Counted from the first letter of the stretch, positions 26,441 through 34,895 are shown. The stretch: DNA of 42,551 bases from Tychonema sp. LEGE 06208 (GCF_015207505.1 NZ_JADEWT010000051.1:1-42551); one strand, 5' to 3'. The notes: generated from the sequence alone by a model not told the origin. Translations and numbers: made by a program.

Positions 26441-27180
26441 CTACAATTTTGTTTCTAAATCCAGCACAAAATTTTCTCCGTCTTCATACAATTGTTTTCG
26501 AGTTTTTGCAAGTTGCCACAGGTTATCCCGAAAGTCGTGAGAAAGTTTTGCTTGCAGTCGAAACCAAGATGACAATCGAGGCCCTGAAGTATCTACAGCA
26601 GGATGATTGAGACTCCAAGACGAATAAGCTATGTATCGAATAGATTTTGTGGCTAAATAGTTTGCCAAGGCTTCAGGGCCTTTGAAGGCAGGCATACCGG
26701 GTGGCAAACTAGCTCCCCCGGGCCAGTCAGCGAGAAAAATTTGATTGCGTTTAAAGTCGAGAATAAAAGGTGCGTCTAGTCTGGTCAAAACTGTTTCTCC
26801 TTGTGGAATAGACTGCTGTAGGGCTGCATATTGCGACTTTTGCTTGGCTGTAGCTAACGATGGATTTGTTAGTCCAAATTGAATGTTTTTTAGATACGCT
26901 GAATAAGTTTGTTTGGTGGTATCCCAATCGTAGCTAATTGCCAAACCAGCACAAAATACAGCAACCAGAAAAAAATTGCCTGCTTTGTTTTTATTTGATG
27001 GGTCCGTGTCGGTCATTGCTATTGCGAGCAATATTAAAATTGCTGGGAATAGGTGGGAGAAAGAATAGCGAAAAGGGTTGGCATTTTCGGTAAGTACACG
27101 GCAACTATTGCCAATCCCGCTGCAATTGTCATAGATAAAGCTGCTTGGCGGTTGGAAAACGATGGTGGAAAAATTTATTT
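26441..27180 (-). pseudogene. Truncated, frameshifted relative of the 649-residue membrane protein
   Basis: The last roughly 195 codons (TTG at 27031 down to 26441) are open and align with the C-terminal domain of the protein at 21829-23778. Compare GETVLTRLDAPFILDFKR with GEIVLTRLDKPFLMNFKK, and WPGGASLPPGMPAFKGPEAL with YPGGASLPPGMPSFKGEEAL. Reading further upstream on the minus strand, NPFRYSFSHLFPAILILLA continues the match in the same frame. The next part (NRQAALSMTIAAGLAIVAVY, matching REASLSINLSNVTGVAII) lies in another frame, so there is a frameshift at about 27085-27120. Similarity stops near 27180, so about the first 400 residues are missing. An expressed short soluble fragment cannot be excluded, but it would lack the membrane part. 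Confidence 0.82.
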
Positions 27181-27491
27181 TTAAGTTAAAATTTGGGGAT
27201 TAACTATCGCCCGAGGAGAGCACCAAAAGGTCGATCGCCCTAACAGCAATATCCTCTGGCGTTCGATCGCGCGAAAAGCTAGCGGGGATCTGGCATTATA
27301 CTGATTTTCTTCCGATGCTGAGTGTGGCGGGCCAAAGCGATCCGGCAGGCGATGGATAGTTAATCCGCGCGATCGCACTTCGGGAAGAAAAGGGCGATCG
27401 CACTTTCTTTGAGCCAAAATCAGTTTGATTGGGTTTGGCTCAAAGAAAGTTGCTATAATTTATCGATAATCCCACAGACTAGGAGATTAAT
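27181..27491. other. Gene gap with HIP1-based repeat (unit 1 of 3)
   Basis: No convincing gene is seen. At 27370-27405 lies gcgatcgcacttcgggaaga followed by aaagggcgatcgcactt, a pair of HIP1 octamers joined by a gggaagaaa(a/c)gg spacer. The same unit recurs at 28086-28138 and 28962-29052, so the repeat separates the toxin-antitoxin-like units. Confidence 0.65.
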
Positions 27492-27707
27492 ATGCAAGTC
27501 AAAGATATGACAGTTGAGCAACTGCGGGACTTGATTCGGCATACCGTTGAACAATGCTTAGAAGAATATTTGGGCGATCCTGATGCAGGTTTAGAAGTTA
27601 AGGAAGAAGTCAAGCTGAAATTGTTAGAGTCAATGAAGCGCAAGCAAGCAGGAGAAAGCAGCATCGAAGCGGGGGAAGTTTATCAAAAACTCGGCATGAA
27701 GGCGTAA
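27492..27707 (+). CDS. Antitoxin-like small protein (partner of the broken toxin downstream)
   Basis: This is a 71-residue acidic, helical protein (MQVKDMTVEQLRDLIRHTVE) with a Lys/Glu-rich middle and a C-terminal AGEVYQKLGMKA. The length and composition fit the short antitoxins placed before RelE-type toxins in cyanobacteria. Its stop codon overlaps the start of the next gene by one base (taatg), as in translationally coupled toxin-antitoxin pairs. The partner is disrupted by a mobile element, so the antitoxin may now be an orphan. A DNA-binding fold cannot be read with certainty. An upstream purine-rich aggag a few bases before the ATG supports the start. Confidence 0.72.
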   Translation: MQVKDMTVEQLRDLIRHTVEQCLEEYLGDPDAGLEVKEEVKLKLLESMKRKQAGESSIEAGEVYQKLGMKA

Positions 27708-28078
27708 TGAGCTATTTGGTTGAGTTGACAGCAGAAGCTCTGGTTAACCAAGAAAGATTGACTCAGCCTGTGCGGGAGCGTATAGGTAATAAAATCAATT
27801 GGTTGGCTGAAAATTTTGAACAAATTACTCCTATGCCGTTGTCGGCTAATCTGGCAGGTTTCTTTAAGTTAAGAGTGGGTGATTATAGCAATCCGATCTG
27901 AGTCTCACAACACAACGCCCTCTTGTCTTCCTAGACTTGTTGTATAGCAAGGCTTTCAAATTTTACGGATCTAGAAAATCACTTAGGATTGCTATATCGG
28001 GTAATTTATTCTTTTGATGATGATTTAAATGTGATTACTATTCACCAGATTGGACACCGGAGAGAAATTTATGATTAA
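27707..28078 (+). pseudogene. RelE/ParE-type toxin gene interrupted by a MITE
   Basis: The first 60 codons read as a RelE-type toxin (MSYLVELTAEALVNQERLTQ, then LAGFFKLRVGDY). After GAT-TA the frame enters a 109-bp insertion and ends at once (SNPI, stop at 27899-27901). Directly after the insertion the original frame resumes as YRVIYSFDDDLNVITIHQIG and HRREIYD, then stop at 28076-28078. Removing the insertion and one TA restores VGDYRVIYSFDDD, the classic C-terminal core of RelE/ParE toxins. The product as it stands lacks the C-terminal strand and catalytic residues, so the toxin should be inactive. Confidence 0.9.
27886..27994. mobile_element. 109-bp MITE with TA target-site duplication inside the toxin gene
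   Basis: Terminal inverted repeats are TAGCAATCC (left) and GGATTGCTA (right), flanked by TA at 27884-27885 and 27995-27996. Excision of the element and one TA restores an intact toxin frame, which proves an insertion. The TA duplication points to mobilisation by an IS630/Tc1-mariner-type transposase. There is no coding capacity. The TAGC tip is the same as in copies B-E of the hairpin elements. Confidence 0.9.
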
Positions 28079-28085
28079 CTGAAGT

Positions 28086-28138
28086 GCGATCGCACTTCGG
28101 GAAGAAAAGGGCGTACTTGGGAAGAAACGGGCGATCGC
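28086..28138. repeat. HIP1-based repeat, unit 2 of 3
   Basis: gcgatcgcacttcgggaaga, then aaagggcgtacttgggaaga, then aacgggcgatcgc: two or three half-units of the same repeat as at 27370 and 28962. It lies between the broken toxin and the next antitoxin-like gene. Confidence 0.75.
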
Positions 28139-28199
28139 ATTTTCCTAGAGCCTAAATTGCTATAATAACAATCAGCCCAAAAATCTCAACATAAAGCCT

Positions 28200-28430
28200 A
28201 TGTCTACTTATAGCGAGGTACTAAGTCAGGCTCAAAGTCTCACTCTTGAAGAGCAACAGCAACTTTTAGAATTTTTGTCAGCATTGATTCGTCAGCGGGA
28301 AACAACCGAGACTCAGGATAGCAGTCAAAGATTGCCCAGGAAAAATTTAAAGAGATGGCGCGGTTTTTTACCGAAGCGTGTGGATGCTTTGGAATTCCAG
28401 TTGCAGCTAAGAGAAGAATGGGATGAGTAA
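28200..28430 (+). CDS. Antitoxin-like small protein, apparently orphan
   Basis: This 76-residue protein opens STYSEVLSQAQSLTLEEQQQ, a helical, Leu/Glu/Gln-rich pattern common in short cyanobacterial antitoxins. A basic middle (LPRKNLKRWRGFLPKR) and an acidic tail (LQLREEWDE) follow. The tail would fit a toxin-binding segment. No toxin gene follows: only 68 bases separate it from the next antitoxin-like gene, and they contain no frame of useful length. It may have lost its partner or act on a toxin elsewhere. Family assignment is by general resemblance, so the function is uncertain. Confidence 0.65.
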   Translation: MSTYSEVLSQAQSLTLEEQQQLLEFLSALIRQRETTETQDSSQRLPRKNLKRWRGFLPKRVDALEFQLQLREEWDE

Positions 28431-28498
28431 TATCTCAATCACTTCGATCGCAGTGCTACGATAAAATCAGCGAAATAAAGTGTAATCTAAGACAGCCT

Positions 28499-28699
28499 AT
28501 GTTGACTGTAGAACAGATAGAAAATGCGATTCTCGAACTTCCGCCGAACGAAATTGGAGAGTTGTTAGAGTGGTTTTTGAATTTGGATTACCAACGATGG
28601 GATATTCAGCTAGAGAAAGATATTGCTAAGGGTAAACTGGATGCTTTAGCAGGAGAAGCGATCGCCGATTTTGAGAGTGGTAACTATCGAGAGATTTAA
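28499..28699 (+). CDS. Antitoxin of a small type II-like pair
   Basis: This 66-residue protein opens MLTVEQIENAILELPPNEIG and continues LLEWFLNLDYQRWD, with a C-terminal acidic stretch (EAIADFESGNYREI). The pattern VEQIENAILELPPNE...L is common in short cyanobacterial antitoxin-like proteins placed before RelE-superfamily toxins. Its stop overlaps the start of the next gene by one base (taatg), which implies coupled translation. The pair is intact, unlike the unit at 27.5 kb. The antitoxin presumably binds the toxin through its C-terminus and may repress its own promoter, but this is family knowledge. Confidence 0.75.
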   Translation: MLTVEQIENAILELPPNEIGELLEWFLNLDYQRWDIQLEKDIAKGKLDALAGEAIADFESGNYREI

Positions 28700-28953
28700 T
28701 GCACTATACTACTCGAAAATTTTGGGACTGTTATAACGCTTTACCCTCAACGGTACAGGCTACAGCAGATCAGTGTTATGAGTTGCTGAGGGTCGATCCG
28801 TCTCATCCTTCTTTACATTTTAAGAAAGTTGGTAAGTATTGGTCTGTAAGGGCTGGACAGGCTTATCGGGCGTTGGGTATTGAAATTAAAACAGGTATTT
28901 TGTGGTTTTGGATTGGTACTCACGCAGAGTACGATGGGCTGATAGGTAAATAA
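28699..28953 (+). CDS. RelE/ParE-superfamily toxin-like protein
   Basis: This is an 84-residue basic protein: TTRKFWDCYNALPSTVQATA, then LHFKKVGKYWSVRAGQAYRA and LGIEIKTGILWFWIGTHAEY. The helix-helix-then-strands order and the core KxVGxxWSVRxGxxYRALG and WFWIGxHxEYD fit small RelE-superfamily toxins common in cyanobacteria, which act as mRNA endonucleases or gyrase poisons. Arg and His in the strand region could serve catalysis. It overlaps the antitoxin gene by one base. No disruption is seen, so the pair should be functional. Which mechanism applies cannot be told from the sequence. Confidence 0.78.
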   Translation: MHYTTRKFWDCYNALPSTVQATADQCYELLRVDPSHPSLHFKKVGKYWSVRAGQAYRALGIEIKTGILWFWIGTHAEYDGLIGK

Positions 28954-28961
28954 TCCAATAG

Positions 28962-29052
28962 TGCGATCGGCGTAGCTATCCCGTGGGCGATCGCACTTTG
29001 GGAAGATAAGGGCGATCGCGCTTGGGGAAGAAACGGGCGATCGCTTTCGATT
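28962..29052. repeat. HIP1-based repeat, unit 3 of 3
   Basis: Four HIP1 or near-HIP1 octamers (from gcgatcgg to gcgatcgc) are joined by gggaagata(a)ggg / ggggaagaaacggg spacers. It is the same repeat as at 27370 and 28086, and closes the toxin-antitoxin stretch. 29053-29161 shows nothing I can name. Confidence 0.75.
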
Positions 29053-29161
29053 TCACCTTCATCCAGAAATATTAAGGGGTCTTGAGCCTGACCGATGGGA
29101 TACCATAGTTCACTAGCAGGTAGTCTCTATCCACGGCTTCATAATTCCGTAAAATTACTTA

Positions 29162-29190
29162 TTGACAATTAGGTAACTTCAGTGTTACCT
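29162..29190 (+). promoter_or_regulatory. Candidate promoter with palindromic operator for the small-protein cassette
   Basis: A TTGACA at 29162-29167 is followed by the perfect inverted repeat AGGTAAC-ttcagt-GTTACCT (29171-29190). It starts three bases after the -35-like box and would cover the spacer. No good -10 box is obvious at 17 bases. The site lies 26 bases upstream of the first start codon, so a repressor bound there could control the three genes that follow. No regulator gene is adjacent. Confidence 0.4.
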
Positions 29191-29215
29191 TAGTAATTAA
29201 AATTAAACCATTAAT

Positions 29216-29332
29216 ATGGGTAACTTTGTAGCAATATTTATTGGGGCTTTTATAACCCTAGCAGCCACTTGGCTAGCTGCTTTTCTTTGGGGAGCAATTA
29301 CTGGGTTTTCTCTAGGTTTTTGGGGGATATGA
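29216..29332 (+). CDS. 38-residue single-span membrane peptide, first gene of a cassette
   Basis: The translation is MGNFVAIFIGAFITLAATWL followed by AAFLWGAITGFSLGFWGI. It is almost wholly hydrophobic, one or two spans long with Gly and small residues, and has no charged residue at all. The stop codon overlaps the ATG of the next gene by four bases (atga), which strongly suggests coupled translation and that this tiny frame is real. I do not recognise it. It could be a membrane anchor, a small toxin-like peptide or a subunit for the two proteins encoded downstream. No ribosome site is evident before its ATG. Confidence 0.55.
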   Translation: MGNFVAIFIGAFITLAATWLAAFLWGAITGFSLGFWGI

Positions 29333-29673
29333 GCAAAAAACTATCTTATGTTGGAGTAGCTATTGTATGGATTGCTTTATTGTGGTTGCTTCCGCTTGGT
29401 CAAGCCCAAGCTGAGCCTAGCATAGTAAGGAAAACAACTGAATCAATAAGAAGTGAAACTAGGTTCCAAGAAACTTTAGGGCCCCGCCAAAGTGAAAAAT
29501 TATCTACGGGAGTAGACAAAAAAAGTAATGATAAATATCCCAAACTAGAATATTATGATACTCATCTTGAATCTTACGATTCTAATATAGTGAAAGATGG
29601 TTATGTTCGAGGTGGAAGATTCGGTTATAAAATAGGAAAAACCTTGAAAGAACGAACAATAGAAAAAAAGTAG
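29329..29673 (+). CDS. Small exported protein of unknown function
   Basis: This 114-residue protein has a clear signal peptide: MSKKLSYVGVAIVWIALLWL, then LPLGQAQA, with likely cleavage after AQA. The mature part of about 86 residues is polar and basic, with ETLGPRQSEKLSTGVDKK, DTHLESYDSNIVKDGYVRGG and a C-terminal RFGYKIGKTLKERTIEKK. I chose the ATG at 29329 because it overlaps the preceding stop (atga) and places the signal peptide at the N-terminus. The frame is open further upstream from a TTG. No family is recognised. The adjacent genes both encode membrane proteins, so the three may form an envelope-located complex. Confidence 0.65.
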   Translation: MSKKLSYVGVAIVWIALLWLLPLGQAQAEPSIVRKTTESIRSETRFQETLGPRQSEKLSTGVDKKSNDKYPKLEYYDTHLESYDSNIVKDGYVRGGRFGYKIGKTLKERTIEKK

Positions 29674-29682
29674 TGTAGTTTT

Positions 29683-30057
29683 ATGATATTGACATTCACC
29701 CAAGCTGATATTGTTAACATATTTCTATTCTTTTTAGCTTCAATAGGATCTTCTATTTATGTTATCAAAAATCCCAAGGTTAATTTTCTTGATTTTAACA
29801 AAGAGCCAAATCTTTTAGATAATTCAGTGAATCAAGAAGAAAACTCTGACCAAGAAAACAGCAGTTCAGAAATTTTAGAAGTTGCAGAAAAGCAACATAT
29901 TAATACTACTAACCAGTCAGATCAAGAAATATCAAAGATATCACTAGAGACAATTCTTAAAAAGGCATTACCAGTATTTTTCTCTTTCGTGGTAATATAT
30001 CTCTTGTATAAATTTTTTTCCGCCTATCCTCTAACTGATTTTTTATTCTCTCTCTAA
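29683..30057 (+). CDS. Small two-span membrane protein with an acidic loop, unknown function
   Basis: This is a 124-residue protein. An N-terminal hydrophobic span (ADIVNIFLFFLASIGSSIYV) is followed by a polar loop of about 60 residues rich in Asn, Glu, Gln and Ser, with NQEENSDQENSSSEILEV. A C-terminal span reads ALPVFFSFVVIYLLYKFF. The gene starts nine bases after the stop of the exported-protein gene, so it is the third member of the cassette. Base composition is AT-rich compared with the housekeeping genes in the window, as is usual for accessory DNA. No family is recognised. Confidence 0.65.
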   Translation: MILTFTQADIVNIFLFFLASIGSSIYVIKNPKVNFLDFNKEPNLLDNSVNQEENSDQENSSSEILEVAEKQHINTTNQSDQEISKISLETILKKALPVFFSFVVIYLLYKFFSAYPLTDFLFSL

Positions 30058-30162
30058 ACTCTCTGATTGCCGAGTTCACTAGCTCAACTCCCTGGTCAGC
30101 TTAATAATAGGGTTGAAGTTGAGGGTGAGGGTAGTCATAGCAATATTTTATCCTTACTTCAA

Positions 30163-30372
30163 CTACGAAAACATCAATCTACCTTTCGGTTGAGGGACAA
30201 TTCGCCCTAATTCCTGAACAGTCTCAATCCACTCCTGCATAATCACCTCTACATTTTGCAGTGCTGCTTGATAAGTTTCACCATCAGCAGCACATCCGGG
30301 CAATTCAGGCACTTCTGCAATAAATGCCTGGTCTTCCTCTACAATTGTTAATTTGGATAAGGGATAATTATT
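30163..30372 (-). pseudogene. hicB-like antitoxin remnant without a start codon
   Basis: The minus strand is open for about 69 codons and reads NNYPLSKLTIVEEDQAFIAE, VPELPGCAADGETYQAALQN, VEVIMQEWIETVQELGR, then IVPQPKGRLMFS. This is the HicB core fold (EEDQAFIAEVPELPGC, ADGETY, EWIETxxELGRxxPxPKGR), covering nearly the whole usual length. The frame is closed upstream by a stop at 30373-30375, and no ATG, GTG or TTG lies before the conserved part. The natural start has therefore been lost or the gene uses a rare start codon. No hicA toxin is seen nearby. Confidence 0.8.
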
Positions 30373-30407
30373 TTACCGCTAACAGCTAAGTTATCATAGC
30401 TACTGGC

Positions 30408-30683
30408 TTAATCTGGAATTCCCCACTCACCTATATCAACTTCTTCGCCAGTTTCTTTTGCTCGTAAAAGAGCAGTTTGAATCTCATCGCCTAACTGCGA
30501 AAACTTGACTGTTTGACGACGGGTGGGTTCCCATCGAGGCATATTGAAGAAAGGTCTACTTACATTTTCTTCTTCTACCGTTTTAATTACTGTTTCTTTG
30601 CCATCCCATTCATAAGTTATATGGAAAGTAGTTACAAGTGTTTGACCCGCGTAGCTATGATGTTTTTCCTTAACTATATACAT
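30408..30683 (-). CDS. Hypothetical small protein
   Basis: This is a 91-residue protein (MYIVKEKHHSYAGQTLVTTF, HITYEWDGKETVIKTVEE) with an acidic C-terminus (TGEEVDIGEWGIPD). It appears soluble, mixed strand and helix. The ATG at 30683 has gagggg just upstream, a plausible ribosome site. I do not recognise a family. It lies directly upstream of the hicB remnant on the same strand, 35 bases away, in the place where hicA would be expected, but it lacks the HicA pattern and is longer. It could be an accessory gene of the island. A gap of about 215 bases separates it from chlH. Confidence 0.6.
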   Translation of the reverse strand: MYIVKEKHHSYAGQTLVTTFHITYEWDGKETVIKTVEEENVSRPFFNMPRWEPTRRQTVKFSQLGDEIQTALLRAKETGEEVDIGEWGIPD

Positions 30684-30899
30684 AATCCCCTCACAACCTT
30701 ACTTGATTTTTTTATGAACCTCTCAAACTTTATGAATTTGATTATTACAATTATAGCATTCATTTTGGTTGGCAATAAATACTTTGTAAATATGATAATT
30801 TAACTAATTTTTGAGCTTTTAAATTCTGCCTCATTGCTTGGCATCAATTAGTAGAGAGGTTTTATACAACGTCTTTACTAATTGATGCCTACTACAATC

Positions 30900-33800
30900 C
30901 TATTCTACCCCCTCAATCCGATCTTCCACCTCCTGATACAACTCGCGCAAGCGATCCAAATTACTCTCCGAAGTCTCCCAATAACCCCGGCCATTCACCT
31001 CAAGCAAAGTGCTGACAATCTTGCGGAACGAATGAGGATTCAGATTCAGCAAACGCTTCTGCATCTCCGCATCTTCGATAAAAGTGGTGTTGACATCCTC
31101 ATACACCCAATTATCCACCGCGCCCGCAGTCGCACTCCATCCAGTCGTATTCACCAGACGCTTAGAAATCTCCCGCACGCCCTCATATCCGTGCGATAAC
31201 ATCCCCTCGTACCACTTCGGATTCAGCAGCTTAGTCCGCGAATCTAAACGCACGGTTTCTGATAGCGTCCGCACCTGCGCGTTGGCTGTTGTCGTATCAG
31301 CAACAAAGGATGTTGGTTGCTTCCCGTCGGCCCGCAAACTGCCGATCAATTTAGTCGGATCGGAATCGAAATAGTGCGACACGTCGGTTAGCGAAATCTC
31401 CGCAGAATCTAAGTTTTGGAAGGTGACATCAGCAGTTTTTAAGGATGACTCAAAAATCTGCCTGTCTTGTTCCATAGTTCCCGGATTGTCGGAAGAAAAG
31501 GCGAAGGATTTGCGGGTTAAATACATTTCCTGCAACTCGGCTTCGCTTTCCCAAGTGCTGTTTTCTACCGCCAAGTTGATGTTAGATGAATAGGAACCAG
31601 AAGCATTGGAAAACACGCGGGTTGCTGCTTGGCGCAAATTGATTCCCATTTCTTCCGCTTGCTTCAAGGCGTGTTTGCGGACGAAGTTCATCTCTAACGG
31701 TTCGTCGGCTTCCGCTGCCATTTTCACGGCTTTATCTAACAAATTCATTTGGTTGATGAACAAGTCGCGGAATACGCCAGAACAGTTAATTACTACGTCG
31801 ATTCGAGGCCGTCCCAACTCTTCTAAAGACAGCAATTCCAGTTTGTTTACCCGGCCCAAAGCATCGGGTACTGGCTTGACTCCCACCATCCACATTACTT
31901 GGGCGAGGGATTCGCCGTAAGTCTTGATGTTGTCGGTTCCCCAGAGCACAACGGCGATGGTTTCGGGATAGTTTCCGCCGTTATCGGTGCGCTGTCTTTC
32001 TAATAGTCTGTCAACGACAACTTTAGCAGACTTCACCGCACCCGTCGTCGGGATTGACTGCGGATCTAAAGCGTGCATATTCTTGCCAGTCGGCAAAACA
32101 TCCGGGTTGCGAATCGGATCGCCGCCGGGCCCGGGGATAATGTATTCGCCTTCTAGGGCGCGCAACAAAGCGCCTAATTCGTTGTCGGCACAAACTTGCT
32201 GCAAGCAGAATTCCAGATACTCAAACAGCGGTTTAATCGGTTCTGGATCGACTTTTTTGTAACCGGCTGCGTGCAAGGCATCAATCCAAGGTGTTTTCTT
32301 GCCCATGTTGAAGAAATTCAACTTGGAAACTAGGGAAACTCGGCCTTCAGCGTCGGTTTGTTCCTTCACCAAAGCGCTGACTGCATCCCGACAGGCTAGG
32401 GTGATGTTTTGCAGCAATTCGACATCAACTAAAATGCCTTTGTCGCTGTTAGTGTAAACTTCTTCGATATCGCGTCCCAGACTGTTAGCGATAATTCGCG
32501 GTAAGCTGATCAAGTTGTCTTCTTCGCGATCTAAATTGGCGATATTTACTAAAGTTGCGATCGCCTCTTCGGCAGTTGGCGGCTTACCGATAATATGCAA
32601 ACCGCAAGGTAACAACCGCGATTCAATCTCCATCAACTTGCGGTAAACCAAGCCAACTAAATTGTCCCGTTCCTGGGCAGTCATCCCCGCAGCAACCCCT
32701 CTTTCCTGTTCGGGAGGTAGGTCAATATCTTTGTCTAAATTGACCAAACGGCATTTTTCGACGATCGCATCCACAATCGGCACACCGCGCCCAGTCTCTT
32801 TCAAAGTTTGATAGGAAGCAATTAACTCGCTGAGTTCCTGCAAACCTTTGTACAACCCAGCATTTTCAGCCGGAGGAGTCAGATAACTGATTGTTTCAGC
32901 ATAACTGCGGCGCTTAGCAATTGTTGCCTCACTAGGATTATTAGCAGCGTAATAATAGAGGTTAGGAATCTTGCCGATCAAACTGTCAGGATAACAATCG
33001 ACAGACATTCCCATCTGCTTACCGGGCATGAATTCTAGGGAACCGTGAGTGCCGAAGTGCAGCACCGCATCCGCACCCCAAATGCGCTCCAAATATGTGT
33101 AGTAAGCAGCAAAACCGTGGTGCGGGCTGGCGGAACGAGAGAATAACAACCGCATCGGATCGCCTTCGTATCCAAAAGTAGGTTGCACTCCGATAAACAC
33201 ATTGCCAAAATGTTTGCCGTAAATTAGCAAATTTTGTCCGTCGCTGTTCAAATGTCCCGGAGGCGGGCCCCAATTTTCTTGCAATCGTTCCGAGTAAGGA
33301 GTGAATTCTTCATACTCAGCTACGGACATCCGGTGAGCAATATTTAACTCAGGACTTTGGTATTGGGCTGTGGCGTCGTGGATGACTTCTTGCATCAGCT
33401 TTTCGGCAGATTCCGGCAGTTCTGGCAAGTCGTAACCGTTGCCTTTTAGGGCTTTCAATACTTCGTAAATTGAGCCGAAAACGTCGAGGTAAGCGGCTGT
33501 TCCGACGTTGCCTTTATCGGGAGGAAAACTGAAAACTGTGATCGCAACTTTCTTATCTAATTTTGGTTTGCGGCGCAGCATTGCCCATTTCATGGCACGC
33601 TGGGAAATTGCTTCGATTCGGTCTTGTAGGGCGATCGCCTTGCCAGTTGCGCCATCTCTTCCCGACAAAATAATCGGTTCGATCGCACCATCCAACTCAG
33701 GAATGGCAACCTGCAAAGCAACTTGAATCGGGTGCAAGCCCAAATCGCTATTTTCCCACTCTTCCGTCGTTTGGAAAACCAGCGGCAAAGCCACCATATA

Positions 33801-34895
33801 AGGGCAATTGAGCTTTTTCAAAGTATCGATAGCCTTTGGGTGATCTTGTTTCGCCGGGCCACCTACCAAAGCAAAACCAGTCAGAGAAACTACCGCATCA
33901 ACTATCGGCAGAGGTGTAACACCTTTGGCCCCGACTTCCAAGAAAAAAGTCTCAACTGGTTTAGAGAAGTCCAAACCGCCGGCAAAAATCGGCAAAACCC
34001 GCGCCCCCATTGCCTCAAATTCCTGCACGATTGCGACGTAGTGCGCGTCATCTCCGGTAACTAAGTGAGTGCGCTGCAACACTAAACCGATGCAGAGTGC
34101 GAGGGGGTCTTTGAGGTCTGCGGAAATATCTGTGCGGGCATTATACCAGTTCAGATATCCTTTGACATCCTCAAACATTCCTGGTGCCAAGGGATGCCAA
34201 ATCCCCATATCTGGGTAGACAACCGGTTCTTGAAAACTTAGCTGTTCCTGGCCTTTGAAGACATATTTATGGGACAGCATCAGCAGGAAGTTTTCCAAGT
34301 TTTCTTGGGAACCGCCCAGCCAATACTGGAAACTCAGCATAAAGTTGCGGGCATCTTGGGCTTTGTCGATCGGCAAATATTTCAGCACTTTCGGCAAAGT
34401 TTGCAGCAGTTTCAGCATTCCGTCTTGGAAGGAACTCCCGGATTTTTCCTTCCGTTTTTTCATGAATTCGCCGATCGCGCTTTTGCTTTGTCCCAACTGC
34501 GCCATCGAGAAACTGCCCATTTTATTCAGGCGCATCACCCCCGGCATCGACGGGAAGACAACGGCGACATCCAAGCTGTCGCGCAGCGGTTCTACAGCCG
34601 CTACCACTTTTTCGGCCAAATCTTCGATAAAAATTAGAGAAGCAATAAATACGTTGGCATCGGCCACATCCCGCTTGAAGGCCTCGTAATTTTCCGGGCT
34701 GCGGAGTTCCTCGATCAGGTAGCCGCTGATTTCTATTGCCAGATTCGGATTTTTGTTATTTATCGCTCGAACCGCTGCCGACAGGGCGCTTTGATACTGC
34801 GGTTCTAGTACGACATAGACCACCTTCATGAGCGATCGCCCCTGCAAGTTTTCCGGCACGACGTGGCGAATGGTGGGCTTGACGTGAGTGAACAT
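30900..34895 (-). CDS. chlH: Magnesium chelatase subunit H
   Basis: This is a 1331-residue, porphyrin-binding large subunit of Mg-chelatase. It inserts Mg2+ into protoporphyrin IX together with ChlI and ChlD in the first committed step of chlorophyll synthesis. The N-terminus [20 protein letters not shown] is typical. Then come [54 protein letters not shown] (porphyrin-site region) and [12 protein letters not shown] start at the ATG at 34895, because aaaggag lies nine bases upstream and homologues start here. The frame stays open 52 codons further upstream without homologous character. Length is normal and no lesion is seen. An anaerobic paralogue or CobN is ruled out by the ChlH-specific N-terminus. 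No chlI or chlD is adjacent. Confidence 0.97.
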   Translation of the reverse strand: MFTHVKPTIRHVVPENLQGRSLMKVVYVVLEPQYQSALSAAVRAINNKNPNLAIEISGYLIEELRSPENYEAFKRDVADANVFIASLIFIEDLAEKVVAAVEPLRDSLDVAVVFPSMPGVMRLNKMGSFSMAQLGQSKSAIGEFMKKRKEKSGSSFQDGMLKLLQTLPKVLKYLPIDKAQDARNFMLSFQYWLGGSQENLENFLLMLSHKYVFKGQEQLSFQEPVVYPDMGIWHPLAPGMFEDVKGYLNWYNARTDISADLKDPLALCIGLVLQRTHLVTGDDAHYVAIVQEFEAMGARVLPIFAGGLDFSKPVETFFLEVGAKGVTPLPIVDAVVSLTGFALVGGPAKQDHPKAIDTLKKLNCPYMVALPLVFQTTEEWENSDLGLHPIQVALQVAIPELDGAIEPIILSGRDGATGKAIALQDRIEAISQRAMKWAMLRRKPKLDKKVAITVFSFPPDKGNVGTAAYLDVFGSIYEVLKALKGNGYDLPELPESAEKLMQEVIHDATAQYQSPELNIAHRMSVAEYEEFTPYSERLQENWGPPPGHLNSDGQNLLIYGKHFGNVFIGVQPTFGYEGDPMRLLFSRSASPHHGFAAYYTYLERIWGADAVLHFGTHGSLEFMPGKQMGMSVDCYPDSLIGKIPNLYYYAANNPSEATIAKRRSYAETISYLTPPAENAGLYKGLQELSELIASYQTLKETGRGVPIVDAIVEKCRLVNLDKDIDLPPEQERGVAAGMTAQERDNLVGLVYRKLMEIESRLLPCGLHIIGKPPTAEEAIATLVNIANLDREEDNLISLPRIIANSLGRDIEEVYTNSDKGILVDVELLQNITLACRDAVSALVKEQTDAEGRVSLVSKLNFFNMGKKTPWIDALHAAGYKKVDPEPIKPLFEYLEFCLQQVCADNELGALLRALEGEYIIPGPGGDPIRNPDVLPTGKNMHALDPQSIPTTGAVKSAKVVVDRLLERQRTDNGGNYPETIAVVLWGTDNIKTYGESLAQVMWMVGVKPVPDALGRVNKLELLSLEELGRPRIDVVINCSGVFRDLFINQMNLLDKAVKMAAEADEPLEMNFVRKHALKQAEEMGINLRQAATRVFSNASGSYSSNINLAVENSTWESEAELQEMYLTRKSFAFSSDNPGTMEQDRQIFESSLKTADVTFQNLDSAEISLTDVSHYFDSDPTKLIGSLRADGKQPTSFVADTTTANAQVRTLSETVRLDSRTKLLNPKWYEGMLSHGYEGVREISKRLVNTTGWSATAGAVDNWVYEDVNTTFIEDAEMQKRLLNLNPHSFRKIVSTLLEVNGRGYWETSESNLDRLRELYQEVEDRIEGVE

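Noticed and set aside
27181-27417. Minus-strand 78-codon frame between the pseudogene and the antitoxin
   Set aside because: It is HIP1-driven, runs through the composite repeat and shows no family pattern; the other frames in the region contain only short scraps.
29053-29161. Minus-strand stretch reading LPASELWYPIGQAQDPLIFL
   Set aside because: It looks protein-like but is only about 30-40 codons, with a stop just upstream and no start. It may be a gene scrap, but nothing supports an assignment.
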